The position numbers and the translations under genes were made by a program. DNA of 64,000 bases from Artemisia argyi (Eukaryota > Streptophyta > Magnoliopsida > Asterales > Asteraceae): contig CM060708.1 of the NCBI GenBank assembly GCA_030686995.1, positions 104,571,350 to 104,635,349 of the forward strand, written 5' to 3'. Shown piece after piece: positions 11,881-24,197 of this stretch. Under the pieces are notes generated by a model. The model was not told the origin of the DNA and made no database searches. It saw only the letters and a list, made by a program, of their open reading frames with translations. The stretch's first letter is position 1. Each line of letters starts with the position of its first letter.

Positions 11881-14800
11881 TGATTCGCCTCAAACTGTCA
11901 GACGATTATTGGTCAACCACTTATGAATGGTTAAGTATAATAGTCAAACAGCTGAGGCAAATGCTTCAGTGAAATACAGTGTTTTCCCGGGTCGTAATGT
12001 CCCAACGAGGTTGTGATGGTATTATAAACGAATTTGTGATTGAGTGAATGTGAACAGGAAAGGTATAAAGTGTATGTGAGTGATTAATCTAAGGTTTTAT
12101 AACTTAAAATCACTTAATTAAACTATTGAAATGATTACGTGAAAGCTAGGTATCTAAAACGTTTAAACATTCACCAATTTAAAATCAGACGCGATTGCGT
12201 ACTGAGAAAAAGGTGAGTTTTAAGAAAAATAAACTACAGGGGTTAAAAATAAAAATCCTATAAACTTAAACTTAAAATAAAATTAAATTAAAAAGAAAAC
12301 TATTTTTTAGATTATTATATTATTTATTATTAATTATTTAATTAATAACTATTTTAACTTTTTAATTAAAACTAATTTAAATCAAACTAAAAATTATAAA
12401 TACTACAAATTAAACTAAAAACTTATGAAAATAATTTCTAAACTTAAAAATGAACTTGAAGAAAGTATAAAAAATAAAAATAAATGTTTTTGTCTTTTTA
12501 TGAATTTCTTATTAATTAAAAACTATTTATATTAATTATACTAATTAAACTATTTTAAATTACAAATAATACTAAACTAACTTAGAAAATTATGAGAAAA
12601 TTAATAAAACTATTTTATAACTTATAAAAGCTATGAAAAATATAAAAACTTGGTGTTGCTATATAAAAATTAATTATGCTATTTATAACTTAATTATTAA
12701 TTAATTATTAATAAAACTATTATTAATTCTAATAAATATCAAATGACAATATAAAAATCTGAGAAAATTATTTAAATTACTTTAACCTATAAGGAAATTA
12801 ATAAAAATATAAAAACACAACTTACTTAATTAAAATCTAAAAATGAAAATTAAAATTAAATTAAATTAAATAGAAACTATCACTTACTATTATATTGTTT
12901 TTTCTTGATTTTTCTTTTTCCAAACTATATTATACCTAAATATAACTAACTTTTGTAAAAACAATATTTTTATAACTTAATAATAAGCTAGATATAAGCT
13001 ACTAACCTAGACAGTTGACTTTGTTTGACCATCTAAGGAAATAAGCTCAAATGAGCTGGTGTGGGACCCACAATGGATGAATCAGGTCCAAATAAGTTGT
13101 TTGAACTTGTTTAAGCTAAATTATGCTAAACAAGCTCAGTAGATAAGCTAATAAGCAAGATTAAGCAATTTCACAAACCAAAAGCAACACAGAATAGGGA
13201 CAACCTTGAGGGTCTTATACAGGTGGGGTCCACTGGGTACCAGGTCAAACAAGTGGTCAATGAGGGATCCCTGGTAGGAGGGGGGTTGGGAGAAACTAAG
13301 TTTTAGGTGTGGGGCCCACTGAGGTGGTCACAAAACACCACCAAAGTTGGTGGTGTGGAACTGTGGTGACTGAAGCAGGGCAATACCTTGCCCTGCAGTT
13401 GTGTTTGGAAGTCTGTGGGACCCACTACAAAAGTCACAAAGTTATAACAAACATGGAACACTGAAATTAAGGTGGTAGACTATTATCCTAAGAATTTTCA
13501 GACCTTAAAACCTATTACACAATTCTACAAAAATCTCTCAAGATTTGAGAAAATCTGAGAGATGAACTTTTGACTTTTTGTAAAACTTACCTAGTTTGAC
13601 TATTGTGAGATTCTAGCACTTCTAACTGACTGATTAAGTTGTAATAAGCTATTATAGACCTAAAATAAGCTAAAGCTACAACTTATGATCTAAATTGAGG
13701 GTCTGTGGACCTTAAATCCTTGACAGTTAATTGTCAAGGAATTAAGAAATGTATTTTGACTTTTTTTAAGTAATGACCTATGGTTTTTATTGTTTATTTG
13801 ACCTAATACAACCTAGCATAGCATGTTATAACTGAAAACAACAACAATTACAAACTCTTCAGTGGTGCTAACCACTGAACCAAACACTACCTTATATGAC
13901 AGTTTACACTACAACTTGTAACTATTAAACTACAACTGATGAATTTAAAGTTAAAACAGATTAAACATATGATAACTAAGCTATTTGGAACCAGATTACA
14001 CAACAGAAACAATAAAAACTCATTAAGCTAAAAAAAATAAGAACTTGCTTACAAATGGGTCCAAGATAAGAACTGAGTGAACCAATGAACAAGTACCAAC
14101 TTAACACCTCCCCTGAGGTTCTACAACCATACAAATCCAAAAGCAACCCTGCTTCTTGCTTCCACCTTCTTCTACACTTATTTTTTATTTATTTTGGATT
14201 TTCTTAATTTTTCTTGAATTTTTTAGTTTATACCCTAACTGGATTCTGAGGATGTCTAAAAGCTTTTGTAAGCTTTGTCAGAGCTTATATTGGCTTATGA
14301 GATCATATAATAGCAACAACTAACAACATACAACTTTTTTAGATTTTGATCAATATTGAAAATGGATAAACTGAGATAACCAATTGAAACTTGAGATTAC
14401 TTTGAAAATAAAGATTGCAATACACCAATTTAACTTAGTACAAGCTGATTTAATTGAAATTATAACTGAAATTAAAGATTACACTACCTACGATTATCTT
14501 AAACCTAAGTTACATTAATATCCTGGTTCTTCTGCTTCCTTTCCCTTTTGTAGCTATCTTCTGAGCTTGTGGGACCTACAGAGACATATCCCACCAATTT
14601 AGAACCATTGATCTAGTCTAACTCATCTCCACCATTTAAAATGTTTCTTGGCGCCAAAGGGTCAAGGGGGCACCGTAGATAACATGAGGAGGATTTTAAG
14701 GGTTTAATGGGGCTTGGAGTGTTGTGGAGGTGGAGGGGAGTGGGTAGACAAGTTGGTGGTGAGCTGGAAGGCCAGGTGGTGGGTGGTATGGTTTTGCAGT

Positions 14801-15805
14801 GGTGGTGAGGTAGTTTGGGAGGGAAAAGGGAGGCTGGGGTGGTTTTGTGGTTTGGTCAAATGGGTGTTGACCCGGTTTAATATTGAACGGGGTGTTGGGT
14901 GGGCTTATTTAAATTGGGCCAAGGGATTAGGAAATGGGTGGGCTTGGTTTGTGGTATGGATTTGTTTTTGGGTTTAGTTTAAAACTAAGGATCCGTTTGG
15001 TTTATTTAGAAATTACACAAGGACCATTTTTGTAAATTAGGAAATTTGAGGGTCTGAAATGTAAATATTCCAAAGTTTATCACAAGGACCTAATTTGCCA
15101 TAAATGAATAGTACATGGATATTTTTGATATATTTCACTTTTGAAATGCCCGGGGACTATTTTTGCCAAAACTGAAACTCCAGGGACTTAACATGTAATT
15201 TCTCCAAACTTTTCATCCAGGGACTAATAGTGACAATTATGAATTCCCTAGGACCCTTAATGATAATTTTCCCATTTTGAACACCCAGGGACTAAAACTG
15301 TCATGTTTGAACTTTTGAGGGACCTGTTTTGCCAAACTGTGAAACTTTAGGGACCAATCATGTAAATTCACCAAACTTCACACCAAGGACCATTCCTGCA
15401 AAAGATTATTAGTACAAGGACCAAAATTGATTTTCTCAAAGTTTTTACATCCTAGGGACCATTTATGTCAATTTCCAAAGTACAGGGACTAAACTTGTAA
15501 TTTTGTGAAACTTTGCACCAAAGGACTAAAATATGTAACTTTATGATTAAAAGGGACCTTTGATGACATTTTCAAGTTTTTAGAATGACCAGGGAGTAGT
15601 TTTGACAATTTATGAAACTTGAGGGACTGAAACTGCCAATTATGCAAACTTTGTACGTTTTTCATCTGTTTTTGCATATTTTGCATTTGAAACATATAAA
15701 ACACACCTTTAAGATATTTCAAGTATTTTGATGCATATTTGAGTGTTTTTGTATGTTTTGGCAGTTCAGATTAGTATAAAATGATGAGTATTTAGACACT
15801 CATCA
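11881..15805 (-). repeat. Element B LTR, full-length copy (3' LTR on minus strand)
   Basis: 3925 bp, from TGATTCGCC to ACTCATCA. It holds AT-rich DNA, and at about 15000-15620 a degenerate array of units with the core AGGGACTAAAA or GGGACC. The terminal 24 bases at 15782-15805 can fold (arms TGATGAGT/ACTCATCA). No gene; the open frame at 14714-14977 lies in G-rich LTR sequence and is conserved only as DNA. Confidence 0.9.
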
Positions 15806-16814
15806 ATCCCCCACACTAAACTATTGCTAGTCCCTAGCAATCTTTTGAGAAAAACTTAATGGATTTGAAAAACTCTTTACCAAAAGCCATCACTTCTGGA
15901 GTAGCCAGGTGTAAGAACTGTGGCACACCTGATAACCGTGTGATTTTGAGCAAATCACCAGCTGTCAACGGATTTGATTAGTCTTTACCAAAAGCCGTTT
16001 GCTTCTGGACTAGCCAACTCTTGATGGAATAGTCAACATCTTGGTGAGCTGATTACCAATTATGGTTTTTCCACTGCCTTTACCACAAGCCATAATCTTG
16101 CGGGCTAGCTAACTCATTCGCTTAATGGGATATGGAGAGTTGAGGAACCATACAATTTTTTTTGCAAATTGCAAGCCATAAACGGGTTTGAGTTATCTTT
16201 ACCAAGAACCGTTTGTTCCTGGATTAGCCAATCCTTATGTGGGTTAGACATGGCGGACTAATACCATTTATTGCGTTCTAAGTGAGAAAAAATTTTAAAA
16301 TTTGGGCTAAAATGGGGGTTCTTGATGGAACATGTGTTTAAATTCGTTAGAATAACGAATCTCCCCCCACACTTAGAACTGAATATTGTCCTCAATATTC
16401 AAAGCACCGGGTGTTAAACCAACACTTAGAACGTAAGAAGAAAATATTCCATAGCCTTTATTTAAGATGTATATACATACAATTATTTTTTTAGATAAAA
16501 CTTCTTAAATAGAAGCTATCACTATATTTACATTTTTTTTTTATTTATTTTATTATTTTTTTTGAGATATATATATATATATATAACATGTGGGGTATCT
16601 CCCCCACACTAGGGTAAAACATGGGTGAAAACCTATGTACATGCTACTGTTTTTGATTACCGAGTCGCTAGCTTGACTCGACCTCGAATTCATTTGTCCA
16701 TGGGGAAGCATGATGTGGAAGAGACAATCTGCATCGGACTTTCATTCAAGACGTTTGGATAAACATTTGAAGCACGTGAAAGTTCCACACCGATGAGATA
16801 AGTAGACACCCGGC
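15806..16814 (-). other. Element B 3' internal untranslated region and polypurine tract
   Basis: On the minus strand GTGTGGGGGAT directly precedes the LTR, a plausible polypurine tract. Four degenerate copies of CTTTACCAxxAxCC...TTCTGGAxTAGCCA lie at about 15874-15908, 15982-16017, 16078-16112 and 16197-16230. No coding region seen. Confidence 0.7.
15874..16230. repeat. Four degenerate ~35-bp repeats in element B
   Basis: Each copy starts CTTTACCA and ends with a TAGCCA-like box (TAGCTA in the third copy). Copies are spaced about 95-120 bp apart. Between the boxes, paired purine/pyrimidine words (for example AGCCGTTTGCTTCTGGACT) suggest a folded RNA. Function unknown. Confidence 0.65.
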
Positions 16815-18661
16815 TCATAATTTATAAATGAGAATGCCGGGGTCAAAGATAATGTCCTCACTCCCGAAAGAGTGAAGAACAGGATAAGGAACAGAATATA
16901 TGAAGAAAAGAAAGAAAGTCATGATGAAAATCATGATTAACTCCTCATCTTCAATAGGAGAATTCATTGTTTCATGAATCTCCTCTTTTAAGCTCGTTTG
17001 ATCAAGACATATTATGGATATGTCTAGATCAAAATAGAAACTATCATACTCCGGTGGAGATATGATATGAGTGAGTTCACAGGAGAACTCCTCAAAGGTG
17101 AATGATTCGTATTCGGGATTGATTTGAGTGAATTCACTTGGGAACTCCTCAATAGTAAATGATTCATAAACGGGAAGAGAATTATAAGAATGAGAAGTGG
17201 TGGTACCACTTATCTTCTCTTCCGTTTGATCAAAATGGAACGTTTGCAATTCCAGAATAGAATCATTGATCAAAATCTCACTATCCTTGACGGGGATAGG
17301 AGATGAAATAGGCTTTTCATTGAAAGCCTCGATTCTAGAAATGAGAAGATTAGCATTTAATAATGTAAGACGAAGAGATTCTTCTTGGATAATTTCTTCC
17401 TCATTCTCTTCTTCTGAGTTGACAAGCTCAGAAGGTAATTCCCCCACATAACTCATGTTTCCACAAGATAAAGAATTGTCCTCATCAGAATCAGAGAACA
17501 TCTCAATATGATCATTTGGGAAGACAAGATGGGGAGGAATATCACACATATGTTCAAGAATTCCCTGTGACTCACTTGGGATTGGGACAAGGATTTCAAC
17601 ACTAGACTTTATTAATTCGTCAGATTCCTTTGTAGGAATTGTGTCAAGATGCTCGTCCCCCATGCTCAGAGAGTGAGTGGGAACCTCGGGTGTGATAACA
17701 TCATACAGAGGGAGCTGAGAAGGACTAGCAGTAATGGAGTCTACAAGTTCCATTATTTCTACTGCTGGTGATTCAGTTATATTATTTTCTCCCTGTATAT
17801 GCATGGAAGGAGTCTCAACTGATGAACATGATGAGGTATCATCACCTTCATCATCCTCATCGAGAAAAGCAGCATATTGAAATTTGGCACGTGTTATAGC
17901 TGCATGTTCTAAGACTAGTAATTCTTCCATGCTTCTTTCGTCTCTAGCCGCATGTTTTTCAGTAAGTAATTCCGCGATAGATTTATCACGAGAATATGGA
18001 ATGAGTGGAGACTGTGGGGGTGTGAATGTGTCAAAACCGGATGTATAAGAACTAGAACAATATTCAGTTTTATAATACGGTTGACATTTAAAATCATCAT
18101 GAGGACCCCCACAATAAACACAAGAAAAACTTTGTGCATTGTGAGACGAAATTTTAGCCAACTCCTCCTTAAAATCTTTAATTTTCTCAAGAACCTCGAT
18201 ATAAGGGTCTTGTTGGATATGAGGAGTTTCTTGACTTATTTGACACTGTGGAGGTGGGTCTTGAAACGGATAGTCATAATTGTTAGAAGGAAATGGATTC
18301 CTTGTTTGACAATCAGAGCTAAAGTGTGGACCTCCATAGTACTCACAACAGTTGAACTGATGTGGCTGTGAGTCGTATGTGTTTAAGTCATAATTGTTAT
18401 TAGGAACCTGTTCATAGACAAACTGATTCCTAGTTTGACAATCAGAACTGTAGTGTGAACCACCACAAACTCACAACAGTTAAACTGCCGAGTCTCATGG
18501 TGTGGAAGCTGATGGAATGAATCAGTCATGTCAGGGTAAGAATAGGGATTCTGGTTATAGACAGACCCGTTTCCTGACTCTACCATGCCACAACTGGGGC
18601 AATTACCACCATTATAAGGACTACCACACCCTTGACAGACAAGAAGGTGAGAATAAGACAT
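16815..18661 (-). pseudogene. Element B gag-like zinc-knuckle protein, one frameshift
   Basis: Start chosen at the ATG reading MSYSHLLVC (18661), about 175 bases after the primer-binding site. The N-terminus has a CQGC...CPSC double-Cys motif. Cys-His knuckles of the form CX2CX3HX4C follow: the first is interrupted near 18466-18470, where one T appears lost from a GAGTTTTGTGG-like sequence; a second has one Cys replaced by Tyr (CEYYGGPHFSSDC); a third is intact (CVYCGGPHDDFKC). The rest is long, acidic and Ser/Glu-rich, including DSLSMGDEHLDTIP-type text, a style I recognise from abundant hypothetical proteins of Tanacetum and Artemisia. Total about 616 codons. Knuckles suggest nucleic-acid binding; a gag role is inferred from position. 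No protease or polymerase motif seen. Confidence 0.8.
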
Positions 18662-18836
18662 AGAAAGAATCAAAGGGTTTAGGGGTTGAGAAATGAAGAA
18701 TCAAATAGGTAGGGGTGTAAAGGTGAATATTTTTGTGTTTTGATTTATAAAAATATAGATAAAATATGGTAAATATACAATGGATGTATATTCAGAATCA
18801 CTAATACGCAAAATCGTTTAAAATAAGCGCACAACC

Positions 18837-18854
18837 TCCCCGGCAGCGGCGCCA
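18837..18854 (-). other. Element B primer-binding site, tRNA-Asp type
   Basis: On the minus strand TGGCGCCGCTGCCGGGGA lies five bases inside the LTR end at 18860. It matches the complement of the plant tRNA-Asp(GUC) 3' end (TGGCGCCGTTGCCGGGGA) at all but one base. This fixes the element's orientation as minus. Confidence 0.88.
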
Positions 18855-18859
18855 AATTT

Positions 18860-21448
18860 TGACTCGCCTCAAACGGTCAGACGATTATTAGTCAACCACT
18901 TGTGAATGGCCAACCGTAAAAGTCAAACTGATCAAGGCAAATGCTTCCGGGTAATACAGTGTTTTCCCGGGTCGTAATGTCCCAACGAGGTTGTGATGGT
19001 ATTATAAACGAATTTGTGATTGAGTGAATGTGAACAGGAAAGGTATAAAGTGTATGTGAGTGATTAATCTAAGGTTTTATAACTTAAAATAACTTAATTA
19101 AACTATTGAAATGATTACGTGAAAGCTAGGTATCTAAAACGTTTAAACGTTCATCAATTTAAAATCAGACGCGATTGCGTACTGAGAAAAAGGCGAGTTT
19201 TAAGAAAAATAAACTACAGGGGTTAAAAATGAAAATCCTATAAACTTAAACTTAAAATAAAATTAAATTAAAAAGAAAACTATTTTTTAGATTATTATAT
19301 TATTTATTATTAATTATTTAATTAATAACTATTTTAACTTTTTAATTAAAACTAATTTAAATCAAACTAAAAATTATAAATACTACAAATTAAACTAAAA
19401 ACTTATGAAAATAATTTCTAAACTTAAAAATGAACTTGAAGAAAGTATAAAAAATAAAAAAAAATGTTTTTGTCGTTTTATGAATTTCTTATTAATTAAA
19501 AACTATTTATATTAATTATACTAATTAAACTATTTTAAATTACAAATAATACTAAACTAACTTAGAAAATTATGAGAAAATTAATAAAACTATTTTATAA
19601 CTTATAAAAGCTATAAAAAATATAAAAACTAGGAACCAGATTACACAACAGAAACAATAAAAACTCATTAAGCTAAAAAATAAGAACTTGCTTACAAATG
19701 GGTCCAAGATAAGAACTGAGTGAACCAATGAACAAGTACCAACTTAACACCTCCCCTGAGGTTCTACAACCATACAAATCCAAAAGCAACCCTGCTTCTT
19801 GCTCCCACCTTCTTCTACACTTATTTTTTATTTATTTTGGATTTTCTTAATTTTTCTTGAATTTTTTAGTTTATACCCTAACTGGATTCTGAGGATGTCT
19901 AAAAGCTTTTGTAAGCTTTGTCAGAGCTTATATTGGCTTATGAGATCATATAATAGCAACAACTAACAACATACAACTTTTTTAGATTTTGATCAATATT
20001 GAAAATGGATAAACTGAGATAACCAATTGAAACTTGAGATTACTTTGAAAATAAAGATTGCAATACACCAATTTAACTTAGTACAAGCTGATTTAATTGA
20101 AATTATAACTGAAATTAAAGATTACACTACCTACGATTATCTTAAACCTAAGTTACACTAATATCCTGGTTCTTCTGCTTCCTTTCCCTTTTGTAGCTAT
20201 CTTCTGAGCTTGTGGGACCCACAGAGACATATCCCACCAATTTAGAACCATTGATCTAGTCTAACTCATCTCCACCGTTTAAAATGTTTCTTGGCGCCAA
20301 AGGGTCAAGGGGGCACTGTAGATAACGTGGGGAGGATTTTAAGGGTTTAATGGGGCTTGGAGTGTTGTGGAGGTGGAGGGGAGTGGGTAGACAAGTTGGT
20401 GGTGAGCTGGAAGGCCAGGTGGTGGGTGGTATGGTTTTGAAGTGGTGGTGAGGTAGTTTGGGAGGGAAAAGGGAGGCTGGGGTGGTTTTGTGCTTTGGTC
20501 AAACGGGTGTTGACCTGGTTTAATATTAAACGGGGTGTTGGGTGGGCTTATTTAAATTGGGCCAAGGGATTAGGAAATGGGTGGGCTTGGTTTGTGGTAT
20601 GGATTTGTTTTTGGGTTTAGTTTAAAACTAAGGATCCGTTTGGTTTATTTAGAAATTACACAAGGACCATTTTTGTAAATTAGGAAATTTGAGGGTCTGA
20701 AATGTAAATATTCCAAAGTTTATCACAAGGACCTAATTTGCCATAAATGAATAGTACATGGATATTTTTGATATATTTCACTTTTGAAATGCCCGGGGAC
20801 TATTTTTGCCAAAACTGAAACTCCAGGGACTTAACATGTAATTTCTCCAAACTTTTCATCCAGGGACTAATAGTGACAATTATAAATTCCCTAGGACCCT
20901 TAATGATAATTTTCCCATTTTGAACACCCAGGGACTAAAACTGTCAAGTTTGAACTTTTGAGGGACCTGTTTTGCCAAACTGTGAAACTTTAGGGACCAA
21001 TCATGTAAATTCACCAAACTTCACACCAAGGACCATTCCTGCAAAATATTATTAGTACAAGGACCAAAATTGATTTTCTCAAAGTTTTTACATCCTAGGG
21101 ACCATTTATGTCAATTTCCAAAGTATAGGGACTAAACTTGTAATTTTGTGAAACTTTACACCAAAGGACTAAAATATGTAACTTTATGATTAAAAAGGAC
21201 CTTTGATGACATTTTCAAGTTTTTAGAATGACCAGGGACTAGTTTTGACAATTTATGAAACTTGAGGGACTGAAACTGCCAATTATGCAAACTTTGTACG
21301 TTTTTCATCTGTTTTTGCATATTTTGCATTTGAAACATATAAAACACACCTTTAAGATATTTCAAGTATTTTGATGCATATTTGAGTGTTTTTGTATGTT
21401 TTGGCAGTTCAGATTAGTATAAAATGATGAGTATTTAGACACTCATCA
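18860..21448 (-). repeat. Element B LTR, internally deleted copy (5' LTR on minus strand)
   Basis: 2589 bp. It is collinear with 11881-15805 except that sequence equivalent to 12651-13986 is missing at about 19630. The length difference between the LTRs is exactly 1336 bp. Few other differences are visible. It ends ACTCATCA at 21448, before the GTCAT duplication. Confidence 0.9.
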
Positions 21449-21686
21449 GTCATAATCTATTTACCTAAGTGTTTTTACACAACATTATGACTTGTTTTTA
21501 TGGGACCATTTGACGTTGGGCTTATCTATTTACTTTAAAACTTGATGTAAACTTGAATGAATTTTAATGAAATGTATTTTTAACGGAGTATGTATTCCGT
21601 TCTTTATTATCTTGTGTTGTGATCTCCAATTTAGTAGCACCCCATGACCCGAATGCTTCCGCTGTACCGATTTTGGGGGTGTTACA
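21449..21686 (+). mobile_element. 3' LTR of outer gypsy element, segment 3 of 3
   Basis: Begins with the GTCAT duplication, then continues the outer LTR to GGGGGTGTTACA at 21686. GTTACA pairs with the LTR start TGTGAC as a short inverted repeat. Its own target duplication cannot be checked because the 5' LTR lies outside the window. Confidence 0.8.
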
Positions 21687-22201
21687 CTAAACCACCACTA
21701 ATCCACCCCTAATCACCCTAAACCACCCCTAAAAACCCTAAGCAGCTTACAAGAACCTCTAAGCTACCAAGCTAGGAGGTGTGTAAGCTACTTGTCACCT
21801 CCTTTCCCCTAAACCGCCTCCACGGCTTCACCTCCTCCACAAACACCCCAAACCGCCATATAGACTAGCCCCATCACCATGGTAGCTTCCATTAGTCACC
21901 ATGTAGTTGTGGTTAGTCACTCCCCCCTCTTCGTGACACCATGACTCCCTAAACTTGGTCACCAAGGCTTGCGACCCTATAAATACCCGCAACTCCCTCT
22001 CCATTTCATTCACCCCTCTCCTCTTCTTTTCACCTCAAATATTCTGTAGTACTAGTAGTATACGAGTTGTAGTAGACATAGGAGTCGAGCAAACCAAGCC
22101 TTGAGGCCTTGTTGAGTCGTGTTGCCATCGGGAAAACACTAAAACCCTCGTAAAAACCCTAACCCTAGTTTTCACCCACGTAAACCTCCCCCTAGCCAAG
22201 T
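21687..22201 (+). mobile_element. LTR of element D, left visible part
   Basis: C-rich DNA (CTAAACCACC-type words) followed by a TATA box CTATAAATA at 21978-21986 and a pyrimidine-rich leader, a promoter-like layout. It ends with CAAGT (22197-22201), repeated at 28638-28642 after element C, where this LTR resumes. Its own start is not in the window; it is probably cut by the outer gypsy element. Confidence 0.7.
21978..21986 (+). promoter_or_regulatory. TATA box in LTR D
   Basis: CTATAAATA followed about 30 bases later by a CT-rich stretch, typical of a plant core promoter. Inferred to drive the element D transcript. Confidence 0.55.
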
Positions 22202-23607
22202 TGATACGTGGGAATCGCACCAGGATTTACCTCTCAAGGGATCTTGAGAAGCTTACAACCTCCACCAGGCAGTGTACCTGATCGTTGTAGTATAGTATAG
22301 TGACAAGTACCGGGGGATTGATCGTTCAGATAGGAATAGTGTCGCTAGGATTAGAAAACCTAAATACTAGTTCTAAAGGTGAAGGATGATTATTTCTGTA
22401 TTTTTATATTTTTTAGAAAGCAAGTAAAAATCTCGGGTTTGAAGGATTTGGGCGGAATTAGTTGCTAGTCAACTAACCCAATACTAAAGATGCAATCAAA
22501 ATAAAATACTAGAAATGAAAATAAACTAAATTATACTAAAGTTGTGAGCAATAAGTGGAGAAAATATGTTTACTTAGATTTCACTACTCCCTAGACATCC
22601 TTTACACGTTAATTACTTGTTATAGTTGCATGGATGACGGATTGTATTCCTTAATACCATTCACGGGGTGGCGCACTTAACTCCCCAATTCTATGAGCTC
22701 TTATCTCCTCCTATACCATGTCCAGCACAACCATAGGGATTATAAACAGTGGCTCATGCATCAAATACAACCAATAAAGACCTAGTGTACATCGGTTCAT
22801 GTTTCTTAAGACGTTCAAGCATGTTACCAATTGGAGATCTGCCAGTTTTCTTAAGCCTAACATCAAATTCATTCATCCAAAACAATTATAAACAAGTAAT
22901 CAACACATAATTAACATCTAGGTTTCATTAGATCCAAGCAAACACAAGATAGATCTAGCCTAGCATGATGGAATTAAGACAAGAACAAGATATAGACAAC
23001 CAACACATAGACATATTGATTGAATTAAAAGAATACTTATCTCAATTACACATGAAAGGTATCAAGGGCTTAGAACCCTTGAAAAACCTGTAAAATTCGC
23101 ACCAAGTTCGTACTTAGGGTTTCTCCAAAACTTCTCTCTTTTAAAGTGTGAAAATTAGAAAAATATATATAGGAAATAGGGTCTGACGGCGTCAAGACCA
23201 ATCTTGTGACGCCGTCACCTCGCCGCCAAAACTCTTTTCGGACTGCCTTGATCTACTTTTGACACCGTCATGTGTTGTGCATTTCCAGGCCGTCATGACT
23301 TTTACTCTTGACGCCCTACTTCGTGACGCCGTCAAATCTGTACTGGATCTTCATGGAAAATTGCTCTGGACGCCGTCAGGGTGTTGCTCTTGACGCCGTC
23401 ATCTACTGTTCCCAGCAAGGAAAATTAAGACTTTGGCGTTTTCTTCACTTTTATGCTCCAAAAACGTCCGAATTGCTTCCTTTTCTAGATTTCATTCCCA
23501 AAGTACCTAAAATCACAAAAGGAACGATTTAGGGCAATATTTGATCAAATAAGTTCAATTCCGGGCTTAAATGACCCCCTAAAAGTGGTTCATTTTTCGC
23601 CTCATCA
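22202..23607 (-). repeat. Element C LTR (3' LTR on minus strand)
   Basis: 1406 bp, from TGATACGTGG to CGCCTCATCA. It includes the tRNA-Asp-like segment at 22282-22296 and onward, a TATA box at 23164-23171, and a cluster of TGACGCCGTCA palindromes at 23184-23401, two of which carry single-base changes relative to the other LTR. Confidence 0.92.
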
Positions 23608-24154
23608 TATACCCTTACACTTGAGATTTGCTTGTCCTCAAGCAAATGCGTTTTTATTCTAGTCAAAATACAAATTAGGGGTCATTTAACACTAATATAA
23701 AAGTAATTACAACAAATAATCGTTCCACTAAAGACCAAAGACAAGCACGGAGGTCATACACTAGCACCTCACAAATAGTGTTTAGATACTCACATCTCTC
23801 GGGTGTAATAAAGTGTAAATTACAATATGAAAACGGAAGATATCTCTCACTACCTGTCATAGCAAAATAGATTACCATAGGCTTGGGAAAGGATCAAACC
23901 TCCACCACATGGCGTAAGCACCTAGGATAAACTATCAAAGAGGTCTTTTAAAGGGTTGTAACGTTAGGTGTAGGGATATGAAATACACGGTTTTGTTGGA
24001 TAAAAGAAGTTTTTTACTGGTGGCGAGTTAACAATCTTGGTTAATTACATGTACAATGTGGCGTTGCTAAGCCAAGACTAGACTCGGCTTAAGCTAATAA
24101 ATGAAAAATAACAAAAACATAAAACAAACATAGAATGAAACGGGATGGTAGTCC

Positions 24155-24197
<43 letters not shown>

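Larger units (their letters stand above)
11881..21448 (-). mobile_element. Element B: complete non-autonomous LTR retrotransposon, TSD GTCAT
   Basis: Two LTRs (11881-15805 and 18860-21448) start TGA and end TCA on the plus strand, and GTCAT flanks the whole unit at 11876-11880 and 21449-21453. On the minus strand a tRNA-Asp-type primer-binding site (18837-18854) follows the LTR, then one gag-like frame, then a polypurine tract beside the other LTR. There is no recognisable protease, reverse transcriptase or integrase in the roughly 3-kb interior, so it must depend on another element's enzymes. The LTRs agree closely apart from one large deletion, so insertion was fairly recent. It is nested in the outer gypsy LTR. 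Confidence 0.93.

Noticed and set aside
14714..14977. Trp/Gly-rich 87-residue frame
   Set aside because: Lies in G-rich LTR sequence of family B; composition explains it and the other LTR copies do not preserve it as a frame.
22282..22320. tRNA-Asp gene in the element C LTR
   Set aside because: Only the 5' half resembles tRNA-Asp; the anticodon arm, T arm and acceptor 3' strand are missing and a 5-base duplication disrupts the D arm. Kept instead as a primer-complementarity finding.
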